The notes: generated from the letters alone by a model not told the origin. Counted from the stretch's first letter, positions 44,777 through 53,982 are shown. The stretch: 64,000 nucleotides of DNA from Microbacterium sp. 1.5R (GCF_001889265.1 NZ_CP018151.1:3224001-3288000), one strand, 5' to 3'. Translations and numbers: made by a program.

Positions 44777-45778
44777 ATGCCCGCCAGCGTCAAAGACGTC
44801 GCCGCTCTCGCCGGGGTGTCCTCCTCGACCGTCTCGAACTACCTCAACCACCCGCATGTGCTCGGCGAATCGAGCGCGGCGAAGGTGAGGGAGGCGATCG
44901 CCCAGCTCGGCTACGTGCCCAACGAATCCGCCCGTCAACTGCGAGCCGGCTCCAGCAAGGCGCTGGCGCTGATTCTTCTCGACGCCTGGCTGCCGTACTT
45001 CCACGAGCTCTCGCGCGGGGTCGAAGACGTGGCCCGCGAGGGCGGCTGGTCGCTGTTCTTCAGCAACAGCAACCGCGACGCCGACACCGAACGCGGCAAC
45101 ATCGACATGTTCGAGGCGCACCGCGTGCAGGGCATCGTCATCTACCCGCTCGAAGACGTGGTGCCCCGGCTCGAGCAGCTCGCCGACCGCGGCATCCGCT
45201 CGGTCGTCGTCGGCCCGATCCCCGATTCGCCGACCGTCGGTTCGGTGCTGTTCGACGACCGCGGCGGCGGACGGCTGGCGGGCGAGCACCTGCTGTCGCT
45301 CGGCCGCCGCCGCATCCTCTTCCTGGGGGCGCCGAGCGTCAGCCAGTCGAACGACCGACTCCTCGGGCTGCGCGATGCCGTCACCGCGGCCGGGGCGACG
45401 GCCGATGTGATCGACGTGCCGCACCTGACGACCGAGGACGGCCTCGACGTCGGCGCGCGGATCGCCGAGATGCCTGCCACCGAACGCCCCGACGCGATCT
45501 TCGCCGCCAACGACATGGTGGCGATCGGCGTGCTCACCCAGTTGCTGCGCCGGGGCATCCGCGTGCCCGAGGAGATCGCGCTGGTCGGCTTCGACGACGT
45601 CGCGCAGGCCCACCAGAGCGTCGTGCCGCTGACGAGCGTGCGGCAGCCCGGGTACGAGATCGGCCGGGCGGCCGGCGCGGCACTCATCCGTCAGCTCACC
45701 GACCCCACCGCCGACCTCCCCGCGCCGACGCCGTTCGCCGCCGAGCTGATCGTCCGCGAGTCGACCGTCGGCCGCTGA
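44777..45778 (+). CDS. LacI family regulator of the ketose epimerase
   Basis: 333 residues. HTH at residues 5-24 (VKDVAALAGVSSSTVSNYLN), sensor domain with AIFAANDMVAIGVLTQLLRRG and IALVGFDDVAQAHQSVVPLTSVRQPG. AGGAGC precedes the ATG. It diverges from the epimerase gene; duplicated TTGGCACGTTGCAA sites lie between. Followed by an intergenic inverted-repeat element. Confidence 0.9.
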   Translation: MPASVKDVAALAGVSSSTVSNYLNHPHVLGESSAAKVREAIAQLGYVPNESARQLRAGSSKALALILLDAWLPYFHELSRGVEDVAREGGWSLFFSNSNRDADTERGNIDMFEAHRVQGIVIYPLEDVVPRLEQLADRGIRSVVVGPIPDSPTVGSVLFDDRGGGRLAGEHLLSLGRRRILFLGAPSVSQSNDRLLGLRDAVTAAGATADVIDVPHLTTEDGLDVGARIAEMPATERPDAIFAANDMVAIGVLTQLLRRGIRVPEEIALVGFDDVAQAHQSVVPLTSVRQPGYEIGRAAGAALIRQLTDPTADLPAPTPFAAELIVRESTVGR

Positions 45779-45815
45779 GCCTCGTCTCCGCCGTCGCGTC
45801 GCCGGTGCAGGCCCG

Positions 45816-45901
45816 GTTCACAATTCAGCACGAACCCGCACTGATGCCGCCGCCGAAGCCCCAGACCGCCCACCAGCGCAGACCTATGCTGAATTGTGAA
45901 C
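45816..45901. repeat. 86-bp inverted-repeat element between convergent genes
   Basis: GTTCACAATTCAGCA (45816-45830) and its exact reverse complement (45887-45901) flank a 56-base centre without an ORF. The arms are AT-richer than the surroundings. May act as terminator or be a small mobile palindrome; compare 56806-56887. Confidence 0.7.
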
Positions 45902-45915
45902 GCGCGCCGTCCGGC

Positions 45916-46881
45916 TCAGCCCGGGATCAGCCCCTCTGCGGCGAGCTCGTTCCACAGCGCGCCAGGAATCTCGAGCGCCGCATACTCGGCATTCTGCGTC
46001 AGCTGCCCTGGCCGGCTTCCTCCGACCACCACCGAGCGCACCACGTCTGACTGCAGTGGGAACTGGATCGCGGCGGCGGGCAGCGGCACGTCGTGCTCGG
46101 CGCACACCCGTGCGATGCGCAGCAGCCGTTCCCACAGCTCGTCGGGAAGCTGCCCGTACTCGTATCGCCCGTCGCGGCGAGGTTCGTTCGATGCCAGCAG
46201 CCCGGAGTTGAAGACGGATGCCGCGACGATGCCTGTCCCGGTCTCTCGGCACGCCGGCAGCACCTCGGCCGCCGCCGGCTGTTCGAGCAGCGTGTATCTG
46301 CCCGCGACCATGACCAGGTCGAGGTCGGCCGACCGCACGGAGGCGGCGAGCGCATCCGACACCATCGAGCCGATGCCGACCGCAGTCACCTCGCCGTCGC
46401 GACGCAGCTGCTCGAGCGCCGGCAGCGCCTCGGCGAGCGCGAGATCCAGGTCATGCCGCTCGGGGTCGTGCAGGTAGACAAGATCGATGCGCTCGATCCC
46501 GAGACGCTCGCGGGACTCATCGAGACTGGTGCGTATCCCCTCAGCCGAGAAGTCCCACACGCGCTGCAGATCGTCGGGAACATGGAAGTCGTTCGCGGTG
46601 TCGAGGCCGCCGTCGTGGTCGGGGTTCGGTCGCAGCAGGCGCCCGACCTTGGTCGACAGCACGTACTCGTCGCGCGGTTTGGTCTGGAGGAACGCCCCGA
46701 GACGACGCTCCGAGAGCCCGAGCCCGTAATGCGGAGCGGTGTCGAAGTAGCGGATGCCGCTGTCCCACGCCGCATCGAGCACCGCCCACGCCTCGTCATC
46801 GCTCAGCGCGCGGAAGAGGTTGCCGACGTTCGCGGCCCCGTATCCGAGGGGCGGAACCGCCAGAGCATCAGACTCCGACAT
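45916..46881 (-). CDS. Aldo/keto reductase, L-fucose (D-threo-aldose) 1-dehydrogenase-like
   Basis: 321 residues, AKR TIM barrel with tetrad Asp47, Tyr52, Lys78 and His138. [20 protein letters not shown] and [30 protein letters not shown] are typical of D-threo-aldose 1-dehydrogenases, which oxidise L-fucose to L-fucono-lactone with NAD(P). Overlaps the fuconate dehydratase gene by 14 bases and so is co-transcribed with it, supporting the fucose assignment. Confidence 0.85.
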   Translation of the reverse strand: MSESDALAVPPLGYGAANVGNLFRALSDDEAWAVLDAAWDSGIRYFDTAPHYGLGLSERRLGAFLQTKPRDEYVLSTKVGRLLRPNPDHDGGLDTANDFHVPDDLQRVWDFSAEGIRTSLDESRERLGIERIDLVYLHDPERHDLDLALAEALPALEQLRRDGEVTAVGIGSMVSDALAASVRSADLDLVMVAGRYTLLEQPAAAEVLPACRETGTGIVAASVFNSGLLASNEPRRDGRYEYGQLPDELWERLLRIARVCAEHDVPLPAAAIQFPLQSDVVRSVVVGGSRPGQLTQNAEYAALEIPGALWNELAAEGLIPG

Positions 46882-48163
46882 GCTGCCCCGTCCACGTGTA
46901 CGCGGCGATGCTCTCGGCCTTCATCTCCATGCCGGATCCGGGCACCGTGGGTGCCATGTATGACCCGCCCTGGATGTCGGTGGGGATCACGAAGTGCTCG
47001 TGCAGGTGGTCGACGAATTCGATCATCCGTCCTTCGCGGGTGCCGGTGACGGCGACGAAGTCGAACATCGAGAGGTGCTGCACGGCCTCGCACAGCCCGA
47101 CGCCGCCGGCATGCGGGCAGACCGGCACACCGAACTTCGCGGCCAGCAGCAGGTTGGCGATGTTCTCGTTGACGCCCGCGACGCGCACGGCGTCGATCTG
47201 CATGACCGAGATCGCCTCGGCCTGCAGCAGCTGCTTGAAGATGACGCGGTTCTGCGCGTGCTCGCCGGTGGCGACGCGGATGGGTGCTACCCCCCTGGCG
47301 ATCTCGGCGTGACCGAGCACGTCGTCGGGGCTCGTGGGCTCTTCGATCCAGGCGGGGTGGAACTCGGCGAGCGCGCCTATCCATTCGATCGCCTCCGACA
47401 CCTCCCACCGCTGGTTGGCGTCGATCGCGATGGGGAAGTCCGGTCCGCACACCTCGCGGGCCTTGCGGAAACGGCGGATGTCGTCGTCGAGGTCGGCGCC
47501 GACCTTGAGCTTGATCTGGGTGAAGCCGTCGGCCATCGCCTCGCGGGCGAGCCGCTCGAGCTTCTCGTCGGAGTATCCGAGCCATCCGGGGCTGGTCGTG
47601 TAGCCGGGGTATCCGGTGGCGAGCAGTTCTCGTTCGCGCTCGAGGCGTCCCGGCTCGGCGGCGCGCAGGATCTCGAGGGCGTCCTCGGGCGTCAGCGCAT
47701 TGGTGAGGTAGCGGAAGTCGACGAGGCCCACGAGCTCCTCGGGCGTCATCCGCGCGAGCAGCTGCCACAGCGGCAGCCCGGCCCGCTTGGCCTTGATGTC
47801 CCACAGCGCGTTGATGACCGCGCCGATGGCCATGTGCATGACGCCCTTCTCGGGGCCGAGCCAGCGCAGCTGCGAGTCGCCGATGATGTCGCGGAACGTC
47901 GTGCCCATGTCGTCGAGCAGCGGCTCGATCTCGCGACCGACGAGGTGCCCGGCGAGCGCGTCGATCGCGGCGACCTGCACATCGTTGCCGCGCCCGATTG
48001 TGAAGACGAACGCGTGGCCGTCGATGCCGTCCTCGGCATCCGTGCGCACGATCACGTATGCCGCCGAGTAGTCGGGGTCGGGATTCATGGCATCCGATCC
48101 GTCCAGACTCAGCGATGTCGGGAAGCGGATGTCGGTCGTGTCGAGGGCGACGATGCGGCTCAC
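46868..48163 (-). CDS. L-fuconate dehydratase (enolase superfamily)
   Basis: 431 residues. Enolase-superfamily barrel with Lys218 and Lys220 (IKLKVGAD), Asp248, Glu274 and Glu301 as metal ligands and His351 ([11 protein letters not shown]). Lys220 and His351 sit at the same numbers as the catalytic pair of Xanthomonas campestris FucD, so the assignment is firm. Removes water from L-fuconate to give 2-keto-3-deoxy-L-fuconate. GTG start with GAGAGG five bases upstream. Diverges from the FAH-type hydrolase across a promoter region holding the ACATCGGATGT site. Confidence 0.93.
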   Translation of the reverse strand: MSRIVALDTTDIRFPTSLSLDGSDAMNPDPDYSAAYVIVRTDAEDGIDGHAFVFTIGRGNDVQVAAIDALAGHLVGREIEPLLDDMGTTFRDIIGDSQLRWLGPEKGVMHMAIGAVINALWDIKAKRAGLPLWQLLARMTPEELVGLVDFRYLTNALTPEDALEILRAAEPGRLERERELLATGYPGYTTSPGWLGYSDEKLERLAREAMADGFTQIKLKVGADLDDDIRRFRKAREVCGPDFPIAIDANQRWEVSEAIEWIGALAEFHPAWIEEPTSPDDVLGHAEIARGVAPIRVATGEHAQNRVIFKQLLQAEAISVMQIDAVRVAGVNENIANLLLAAKFGVPVCPHAGGVGLCEAVQHLSMFDFVAVTGTREGRMIEFVDHLHEHFVIPTDIQGGSYMAPTVPGSGMEMKAESIAAYTWTGQHVGV

Positions 48164-48204
48164 GGGTTCCTCTCGTGCACGGGGCGGATATCCGTGCAGA
48201 TCTC

Positions 48205-48233
48205 TTGGAGTGTAAACATCGGATGTCTATACT
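48205..48233 (+). promoter_or_regulatory. Promoter of the FAH-SDR genes
   Basis: TTGGAG (48205-48210), 17 bases, TATACT (48228-48233). The operator ACATCGGATGT occupies the spacer, so a bound repressor would block polymerase. Confidence 0.72.
48216..48226. promoter_or_regulatory. Candidate operator of the fucose FCD regulator
   Basis: ACATCGGATGT, palindrome around one base. The same element occurs as ACATCCGATGT at 48383-48393 inside the hydrolase gene and as ACATCCGATGA at 50960-50970 beside the regulator gene. CATCCGAT-like strings are common in this genome's coding DNA, which weakens the internal match. Confidence 0.6.
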
Positions 48234-48298
48234 GTCAACGAGACGGGCCGCACTGACGCGCCTCGTCACCCACGGACACCTCACTGAGCAGGAGAGAC

Positions 48299-49159
48299 AT
48301 GAAGTTCGCACGGCTAGGCACCCCCGGCGCCGAGATCCCCGTCCTCGTCGAAGGCGACCGCTACCTCGATCTGCGCTCTGTGACATCCGATGTGAACGGT
48401 GATTTCCTCGCCGGTGATTTCCGGGCTCGCGTCGCCGCGGCCCGCGCCGCCGACGAACTGCCGGTTCTCGGGGATGCCGCGGCGATGCGCATCGGCGCGC
48501 CGATCGCCCGCCCGAGCGCCGTCATCTGCATCGGCCAGAACTACGCGGCGCACGCCCGCGAGTCCGGCTCCGAGCCGCCGACCGTCCCGATCATGTTCCT
48601 GAAGACGCCGAACACCGTCGTCGGCCCGAACGATGCGGTCACGATCCCCCGCGGCAGCGAGAAGACCGACTGGGAGGTCGAGCTCGGTATCGTGATCGGC
48701 GCCCGCGCCGCCTACCTCGATTCGCCCGACGACGCCGACGCCCACATCGCCGGCTACGTGGTGGCGAACGACGTCTCGGAGCGCGCCTTCCAGATGGAGG
48801 TCTCGGGCGGGCAGTGGTCGAAGGGCAAGATCGCCCCCGGTTTCAACCCGACCGGCCCCTGGCTGGTGACACCCGACGAGGTCGACGTCGACGACCTGCG
48901 GCTGCGCAGCTGGGTGAACGGCGAAGCGCGTCAGGATTCGAACACCGACGACATGATCTTCGACGTGCGCGTGATCGTGCACCACCTGTCGCAGTACGTC
49001 ACGCTCGAGCCGGGCGACCTGATCCTCACGGGCACTCCCCAGGGCGTGGCCTTCGGGGGCAAGTTCCCGTATCTGACGGCGGGCGACGTGGTCGAGATCG
49101 AGATCGAAGGACTCGGGCATCAGCGCCAGGAGTTCGTGGCATGGGAGGCACAGAAGTGA
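48299..49159 (+). CDS. FAH-family 2,4-diketo-3-deoxy-L-fuconate hydrolase
   Basis: 286 residues, fumarylacetoacetase C-terminal fold. Metal ligands Glu126 and Glu128 (DWEVELG) and Asp158 (VVANDVSER); ICIGQNYAAHARESG starts the catalytic domain, LTGTPQGVAFG ends it. In the non-phosphorylating fucose pathway this enzyme splits 2,4-diketo-3-deoxy-fuconate to pyruvate and lactate. Assignment among FAH enzymes comes from context. Overlaps the SDR start by four bases. Confidence 0.85.
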   Translation: MKFARLGTPGAEIPVLVEGDRYLDLRSVTSDVNGDFLAGDFRARVAAARAADELPVLGDAAAMRIGAPIARPSAVICIGQNYAAHARESGSEPPTVPIMFLKTPNTVVGPNDAVTIPRGSEKTDWEVELGIVIGARAAYLDSPDDADAHIAGYVVANDVSERAFQMEVSGGQWSKGKIAPGFNPTGPWLVTPDEVDVDDLRLRSWVNGEARQDSNTDDMIFDVRVIVHHLSQYVTLEPGDLILTGTPQGVAFGGKFPYLTAGDVVEIEIEGLGHQRQEFVAWEAQK

Positions 49160-49914
49160 GCAGCGCACTCGACGGACTCGTCGCGATCGTGACCGGCGGA
49201 GCATCCGGGATCGGCGCGGCCATCGCCGCCCGGCTGCACGCCGACGGCGCGCAGATCGCGGTGCTCGACCGCGACACCTCAGGAGCGGATGCCGCCTTCG
49301 CCGCTTTTACGGCCGACGTGTCGGACCGTGCATCGGTGGATGCCGCCGTGGCCGCCGTCGCCGAGAGGTTCGGGCGCATCGACATCGTCGTGAACAACGC
49401 CGGGGTCGGCGCCCAGGGAGACATCAGCGCCAACGACGACGACGAGTGGGCGCGTGTGCTCTCGATCAACGTCACGGGCATCGCCCGCGTCACGTCGGCG
49501 GCGCTGCCGTGGCTCAAGAAGTCGCCGAGCGCGGCGGTCTGCAACACGGCATCCATCGCCTCGACCACCGGCCTTCCCCAGCGCGCGCTCTACAGCGCGT
49601 CGAAGGGCGCCGTCTCGGCTCTGACCCGTGCCATGGCCGCCGATCACCTGCGCGAGGGCATCCGCGTCAACGCCGTCAACCCCGGCACCGCCGACACCCC
49701 GTGGGTCGGCCGGCTGCTCGACTCGGCCGACGACCCGGCCGCCGAGCGCGCCGCCCTCGAGGCCCGCCAGCCGCATGGCCGCCTGGTCTCACCCGACGAG
49801 GTCGCCGCGGCGGTCGCCTACCTGGTGAGCCCCGCCGCGGGCTCGACCACGGGCACGTTCATCGAGGTCGACGGCGGCATGGCTCAGCTGCGGCTCCGTC
49901 CCGTCGGGGGCTGA
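49156..49914 (+). CDS. SDR, 2-keto-3-deoxy-L-fuconate dehydrogenase-like
   Basis: 252 residues, classical short-chain dehydrogenase: TGGASGIG at 13-20, NNAGVG, catalytic Ser in TASIAS and YSASK. C-terminal VDGG motif. GTG start inside the hydrolase stop (GTGA), with GGGAGG upstream. Predicted to oxidise C4 of 2-keto-3-deoxy-L-fuconate, giving the substrate of the hydrolase before it. Confidence 0.88.
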   Translation: MSSALDGLVAIVTGGASGIGAAIAARLHADGAQIAVLDRDTSGADAAFAAFTADVSDRASVDAAVAAVAERFGRIDIVVNNAGVGAQGDISANDDDEWARVLSINVTGIARVTSAALPWLKKSPSAAVCNTASIASTTGLPQRALYSASKGAVSALTRAMAADHLREGIRVNAVNPGTADTPWVGRLLDSADDPAAERAALEARQPHGRLVSPDEVAAAVAYLVSPAAGSTTGTFIEVDGGMAQLRLRPVGG

Positions 49915-49924
49915 CCGCCGCGTC

Positions 49925-49959
49925 GCCCACTGTCCTGGTCCCGGCCCCGGACAGTGGGC
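49925..49959. terminator. Bidirectional terminator hairpin
   Basis: GCCCACTGTCC pairs with GGACAGTGGGC (49949-49959) between the convergent SDR and lactonase genes, which are 46 bases apart. Confidence 0.65.
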
Positions 49960-49960
49960 G

Positions 49961-50941
49961 CTACGAGCGACCGCCTCGCAGCCAACCCAGGATGCCGCGG
50001 CGCGGCCGCTCCTCCCGAGAGTCCTCATGCGTCGGCCGCTCTCCGATCCGGTAGAACTCCTCGGCGTTCGTCCACATGATCGCGTCGACGTCGTGCCCGC
50101 GGCGCTCGGCCCAGGCGATCACCGCATCCGCCCATCTGATCCGAGCCGTCGGCTGGTACATGGGCGATCCGTCGACGTTCGCGTACGGGTCGCCCTCCTC
50201 CGGGGGTCCGATGACCGAGACTGGCCAGTCACTGCCCCACATCAGCCGCTCGACGCCGAACGCGTCGGCCGCGGCGTCGAGGAACGGGTGCAGCTGCTCG
50301 GCCGACCAGTCGCCTCCGGCCTCTCCCGGCAGCCCCGAGAGCTTGCACCACACATTCGGATGCCGTGCCAGGTCGTCGAGATCGCGCACCCATTCCATGG
50401 TCGGCGCCACCGGGGCCTTCGCCGTGCCGACCTCGGGCTTGCCGAGGTGATCGAGCACCATCCGCAGCTCGGGCACCGCCCCCGCGAGTCGGGCCACCTC
50501 GGGCAGCTGCGCGGCGCGCACGCACGCGTCGAAGGCCCAGCCGCGCGCCGCGACCTCGCGCGCCCCGGTGACGAAGTCTGCCGAGACCGCCAGTCCGTCG
50601 GGTTCGCCCTGCAGGTTGTGCCGCACGCCGACCACGAGCGGCTCAGCGGCGAGTCCTTCGAGGTGCGCGGTGGTGTCGGTGCCGCGATCCAGACGCGCCC
50701 CCGCGACGATGCCGACCACCCCGACGCGGGGCGCGAGCCCGGCCACCCACCGCACTTCTTCGAGGAAGTCGTCTTCGACGGTCTCGGCCTGCACGAACAC
50801 CGCGCGCTCGGTCGTCGCGCGGGCGATGCGGGCGTGCTCGATCTCGGTCGCACCGAACAGCCAGGCGAGCGGACCCTCGAGCCACGTGTAGTGCAGAAGC
50901 TCGGGGTCCCAGAGGTGCAGGTGCGAATCGAGTACGCGCAT
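49961..50941 (-). CDS. Amidohydrolase, L-fucono-lactonase-like
   Basis: 326 residues, COG3618 amidohydrolase-2 family. His7 and His9 (DSHLHLWDP), His in VLDHLGKPE, and Asp in WGSDWPV form the usual site. Characterised relatives open L-fucono- and related sugar lactones; it fills the lactonase step between aldose dehydrogenase and fuconate dehydratase. A basic tail (RPRRGILGWLRGG) extends past the barrel. Confidence 0.87.
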   Translation of the reverse strand: MRVLDSHLHLWDPELLHYTWLEGPLAWLFGATEIEHARIARATTERAVFVQAETVEDDFLEEVRWVAGLAPRVGVVGIVAGARLDRGTDTTAHLEGLAAEPLVVGVRHNLQGEPDGLAVSADFVTGAREVAARGWAFDACVRAAQLPEVARLAGAVPELRMVLDHLGKPEVGTAKAPVAPTMEWVRDLDDLARHPNVWCKLSGLPGEAGGDWSAEQLHPFLDAAADAFGVERLMWGSDWPVSVIGPPEEGDPYANVDGSPMYQPTARIRWADAVIAWAERRGHDVDAIMWTNAEEFYRIGERPTHEDSREERPRRGILGWLRGGRS

Positions 50942-50959
50942 GCCCCCATCCTGCCGCAG

Positions 50960-50970
50960 ACATCCGATGA
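50960..50970. promoter_or_regulatory. Candidate operator at the FCD regulator promoter
   Basis: ACATCCGATGA, one mismatch to the palindrome ACATC-N-GATGT of 48216-48226, in the 46-base gap between the divergent lactonase and regulator genes. Confidence 0.5.
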
Positions 50971-50987
50971 ATGGCTAGGATGACGCC

Positions 50988-51665
50988 ATGGCAGTGACTG
51001 ACGACGCGATCGAGAAGATCAAGGCGATGATCGTGTCGGGCGAACTCGCACCCGGCGATCGCCTCCCTCCCGAGAAGGAGCTGTCCGAGCGGCTCGGCCT
51101 GTCACGCAACTCGATGCGCGAGGCCGTGAAGGCGCTCGAGGTGATCCGGGTGCTCGACGTGCGCCGCGGTGACGGCACCTATGTCACGAGCCTGGAGCCC
51201 CACCTGCTGCTCGAGGCGATCTCGTTCGTGGTCGACATGCACGACGACGACTCGATGCTCGAGATCTTCGCGGTGCGACGGATGCTGGAGTCGCAGGCGA
51301 CCGGCCTCGCGGCCACCCTCGGCAGCGACGACGCGATCGCCGGCCTCGAGAGCGAGGTCGCCTCCATCGATCCGACGGTCAGCATCGAAGAGCTCGTCGA
51401 GCACGACATCCGCTTCCACCGTGAGATCGTCGGCATGGCCGGCAACGCCTATCTCGCCAGCCTCATCGAGCACCTGAGCAGTCAGACCGTGCGCGCCCGC
51501 GTGTGGCGTGGTCTCACCGAGGGCGGAGCGGTCGAGCGCACCCTCTCGGAGCACCGGGCGATCGCCGACGCCATCGCCCGGCGCGATTCGGGTCTCGCCA
51601 CCTCGCTCGCCACGGCGCACATCGCCGGCGTCGAGCGGTGGCTGCGCCAGGCGGCATCCGCCTGA
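50988..51665 (+). CDS. GntR/FCD (FadR-type) regulator of the fucose cluster
   Basis: 225 residues: winged HTH (RLPPEKELSERLGLSRNSMREAVKALEVIRVLDVRRGDGTYV, about 25-65) and FCD domain with metal-binding Asp and His positions (HDIRFHREIVGMAGN). Divergent from the lactonase and next to the fucose genes, so probably their repressor, with a fucose-pathway acid as effector (inference). Confidence 0.88.
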   Translation: MAVTDDAIEKIKAMIVSGELAPGDRLPPEKELSERLGLSRNSMREAVKALEVIRVLDVRRGDGTYVTSLEPHLLLEAISFVVDMHDDDSMLEIFAVRRMLESQATGLAATLGSDDAIAGLESEVASIDPTVSIEELVEHDIRFHREIVGMAGNAYLASLIEHLSSQTVRARVWRGLTEGGAVERTLSEHRAIADAIARRDSGLATSLATAHIAGVERWLRQAASA

Positions 51666-51746
51666 CGCAGCGACGCCTTTTCTCGGCCACGCGTCCCTCC
51701 GGCCTTACCTGCACGCCTTTCGTCGCCCGGGCCCTGACAGGCACGT

Positions 51747-51811
51747 TCGGCCAGATGCGCTTCGCTCGGCCGTATCCGTGACGTCGGGCCGAATCTGGCG
51801 CGTCTGGCCGA
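51747..51811. repeat. Imperfect 65-bp inverted repeat in an intergenic region
   Basis: TCGGCCAGATGCG (51747-51759) and CGCGTCTGGCCGA (51799-51811) pair with one mismatch. The rest of the gap 51666-51837 holds no ORF. Architecture resembles the elements at 45816 and 56806. Confidence 0.5.
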
Positions 51812-51837
51812 CGCTGGCCCACTCGCCGAATCGCGAC

Positions 51838-52500
51838 TCAAGCCCCGAGCCGCCCCATCGCCGCGTCGAACTCGGCGGCGGAGCTGTCGCTGACCTCGTG
51901 GAACAGCACCTGCTCGATCACGTCGGGTGCCGCCGTGAAGTACGGCACCCCCGCGAGACGCAGACCGGTGATGTCGTCGGGTGATCGCAGGCTGGCCGCG
52001 AGCACGTTCGAGTCGCTGCCCGCGCACACCTCCTGCATGCGGGCGATCACCGCATCCCCGTCGATGCCGGCATCCCGCATCCGTCCGAGGTAGGGGGCGA
52101 TGTACTGCGCCCCGATCGAGGCGCATGCCAGCGCCTGTGCGACCGAGTAGACGGCGGTGACGAGCACGGTCGCGCCGTCGCGCACCAGAGCGGATGCCGC
52201 GGCGAAGCCGTCGCGGGTCGCCGGCACCTTCACGGCCACGCGATCGCCCAGCGCACGGATGCCCTCGGCGTTGCGGAGGAAGGATGCGGTGTCGCCGCCC
52301 CACGTCTGGAAGAAGATCTCGCGGGCGCCCTCGTCCGACCAGCGGGCGTAGAGGTCGGGGATCTCCGCGGCGGTGCGGCCACCGCGCTCGAGGATCGTGG
52401 GGTTGGTCGTCACGCCATGCACGACGCCCGCGGTGAGGAGGGAGGCGACGCGGTCGACGTCCGCGCTGTCGACATAGAGACGGGGGGCCAGCGCGGTCAT
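51838..52500 (-). CDS. Transaldolase/fructose-6-phosphate aldolase-like enzyme
   Basis: 220 residues, the short FSA-type length. TTNPTIL early motif and the Schiff-base Lys91 in VAVKVPAT, then GVTVLVTAVYS-like and GAQYIAPYLGRM. Class I aldolase exchanging or releasing a dihydroxyacetone unit. ATG at 52500 with AAGGAG. Divergent from rbsK, with regulon operators between, so likely co-regulated. Confidence 0.85.
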   Translation of the reverse strand: MTALAPRLYVDSADVDRVASLLTAGVVHGVTTNPTILERGGRTAAEIPDLYARWSDEGAREIFFQTWGGDTASFLRNAEGIRALGDRVAVKVPATRDGFAAASALVRDGATVLVTAVYSVAQALACASIGAQYIAPYLGRMRDAGIDGDAVIARMQEVCAGSDSNVLAASLRSPDDITGLRLAGVPYFTAAPDVIEQVLFHEVSDSSAAEFDAAMGRLGA

Positions 52501-52517
52501 CGGGTCTCCTTGTGCAC

Positions 52518-52535
52518 AACCTGTCGTTACAGGTT
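52518..52535. promoter_or_regulatory. GntR/UTRA regulon operator 1 between transaldolase and rbsK
   Basis: AACCTGTCGTTACAGGTT: seven-base arms around CGTT, the best inverted repeat of the set. Confidence 0.82.
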
Positions 52536-52548
52536 CGGATTCGGCTAA

Positions 52549-52558
52549 TGTAATGACA
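52549..52558. promoter_or_regulatory. GntR/UTRA regulon operator 2, core only
   Basis: TGTAATGACA matches the core TGT-N4-ACA, centre 27 bases from operator 1, outer bases partly lost. Confidence 0.55.
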
Positions 52559-52607
52559 GCCGCGGAGGATGTCAAAGCGCCCCGCATCGACGACGATCAG
52601 GAGTGCC

Positions 52608-53558
52608 ATGACAGCCGCCACCTCGCCCGATCGCACCGGCGTCGTCATCGTCGGCAGCGTGACCGCAGACGTTACGACCTTCTCGACCAGGCTCCCCGCC
52701 CGCGGAGAGACCATCCTCGGCGACGAGTTCACCCTGATGCTCGGCGGCAAGGGCGCGAATCAGGCGGTCGCCGCCGGACGATCGGGGGCCCGCACGAGCT
52801 TCGTCGGATGCGTGGGAGACGACCTCTTCCACGACCTCGTCGTCGACGGGCTGAGCGAGGCCGGGGTCGACCTCACGCACCTGCGCACGGTGCCGGGCCC
52901 GACGGGCATCGCGCACATCCGCGTCGACGCCTCGGCGCAGAACGACATCGTCATGGTGCCTCTGGCCAACGCCGCGCTCAGCACCGAGCAGATCGACGCG
53001 GCGCTCGAAGCCCTCGCGCCGACCACGTCGGTGCTGCTCACCCAGCTCGAGACGCCCTCGGCGCTCACCGCGCACATCACGTCACGAGGACGCGAGCACG
53101 GCATGACCGTCATCCTCGACCCCGCCCCCGCCGCTCCGCTGGATGACGCCGTGTGGGCGAGCATCGACATCGTCACCCCGAACGAGACCGAGGCCTCGGT
53201 GCTCAGCGGCGTCGAGGTGACGGATGCCGCGTCGGCGGAGATCGCCGGACGCTGGTTCCTCGACCGGGGCGTCGGCGCCGCCGTGATCACGCTCGCGGGT
53301 CAGGGCTCGTGCGTCGTGACCGCAGCGGGAGCATCCGTCATCCCGCCCTTCCCGGTCGAGGCCGTCGACACCACCGCGGCCGGCGACGCCTACGCCGGGT
53401 ATCTCGGCGCCGCCCTCGCCAACGGCTGGGGGCTGACGGATGCCGTACGCCTGGCGACCGCCGCCGGAGCCCTCGCCGTCACGAAGCAGGGCGCCTCGCC
53501 CAGCCTGCCGCTGCGGGCCGAGGTCGACGCCTTCCTGGCCGCCCGAGAAGCCCACTGA
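52608..53558 (+). CDS. rbsK: Ribokinase-like PfkB-family sugar kinase
   Basis: 316 residues. PfkB signatures: GGKGANQAVAAGRSG (47-61) and the anion-hole motif DTTAAGDAYAG with catalytic Asp260 (base) near residues 254-263. ATG at 52608 preferred because CAGGAG lies six bases ahead; an upstream start at 52569 lacks one. Phosphorylates ribose or a similar furanose at C5. First gene of rbsK-rbsD-gntR. Confidence 0.87.
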   Translation: MTAATSPDRTGVVIVGSVTADVTTFSTRLPARGETILGDEFTLMLGGKGANQAVAAGRSGARTSFVGCVGDDLFHDLVVDGLSEAGVDLTHLRTVPGPTGIAHIRVDASAQNDIVMVPLANAALSTEQIDAALEALAPTTSVLLTQLETPSALTAHITSRGREHGMTVILDPAPAAPLDDAVWASIDIVTPNETEASVLSGVEVTDAASAEIAGRWFLDRGVGAAVITLAGQGSCVVTAAGASVIPPFPVEAVDTTAAGDAYAGYLGAALANGWGLTDAVRLATAAGALAVTKQGASPSLPLRAEVDAFLAAREAH

Positions 53559-53576
53559 CATCCCCGAGGAGACATC

Positions 53577-53981
53577 ATGCGCAAGACAGCGACGACCATC
53601 AACCCCGCACTCTCGCGCGTGATCAGCGAGACCGGCCACACCGATCTGCTGGTGGTCACCGATGCCGGCCTGCCCATCCCGCCCGGATCCGAGCGCATCG
53701 ACCTCGCCTATCGTCCCGGCGCTCCGGCCTTCTTCGACGTGCTCGACACCGTGCTGGCCGAGCTCATCGTGGAGGGAGCGACGGTGTCGGCCGAGGTCGC
53801 CGAGAAGAGCCCCGAGGTGCTGGCCGCGCTGCGCGAGCGCTTCGCCGACCAGGACTTCGAGATCGAGCTCATCCCGCACGTCGACTTCAAGAAGCTGACC
53901 CACTCGGCGCGCGCGTTCGTGCGCTCGGGAGAGTTCACCCCCTACGCGAACGTGATCCTGCACGCGGGAGTGGCGTACTGA
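53577..53981 (+). CDS. rbsD: D-ribose pyranase
   Basis: 134 residues, full RbsD length. His21 in TGHTDLLVVTDAGLPIP is the catalytic histidine; the end SGEFTPYANVILHAGVAY matches RbsD rather than FucU. Interconverts pyranose and furanose forms so the kinase gets the furanose. GAGGAG precedes; one base separates its stop from the GntR ATG. Confidence 0.92.
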   Translation: MRKTATTINPALSRVISETGHTDLLVVTDAGLPIPPGSERIDLAYRPGAPAFFDVLDTVLAELIVEGATVSAEVAEKSPEVLAALRERFADQDFEIELIPHVDFKKLTHSARAFVRSGEFTPYANVILHAGVAY

Positions 53982-53982
53982 T

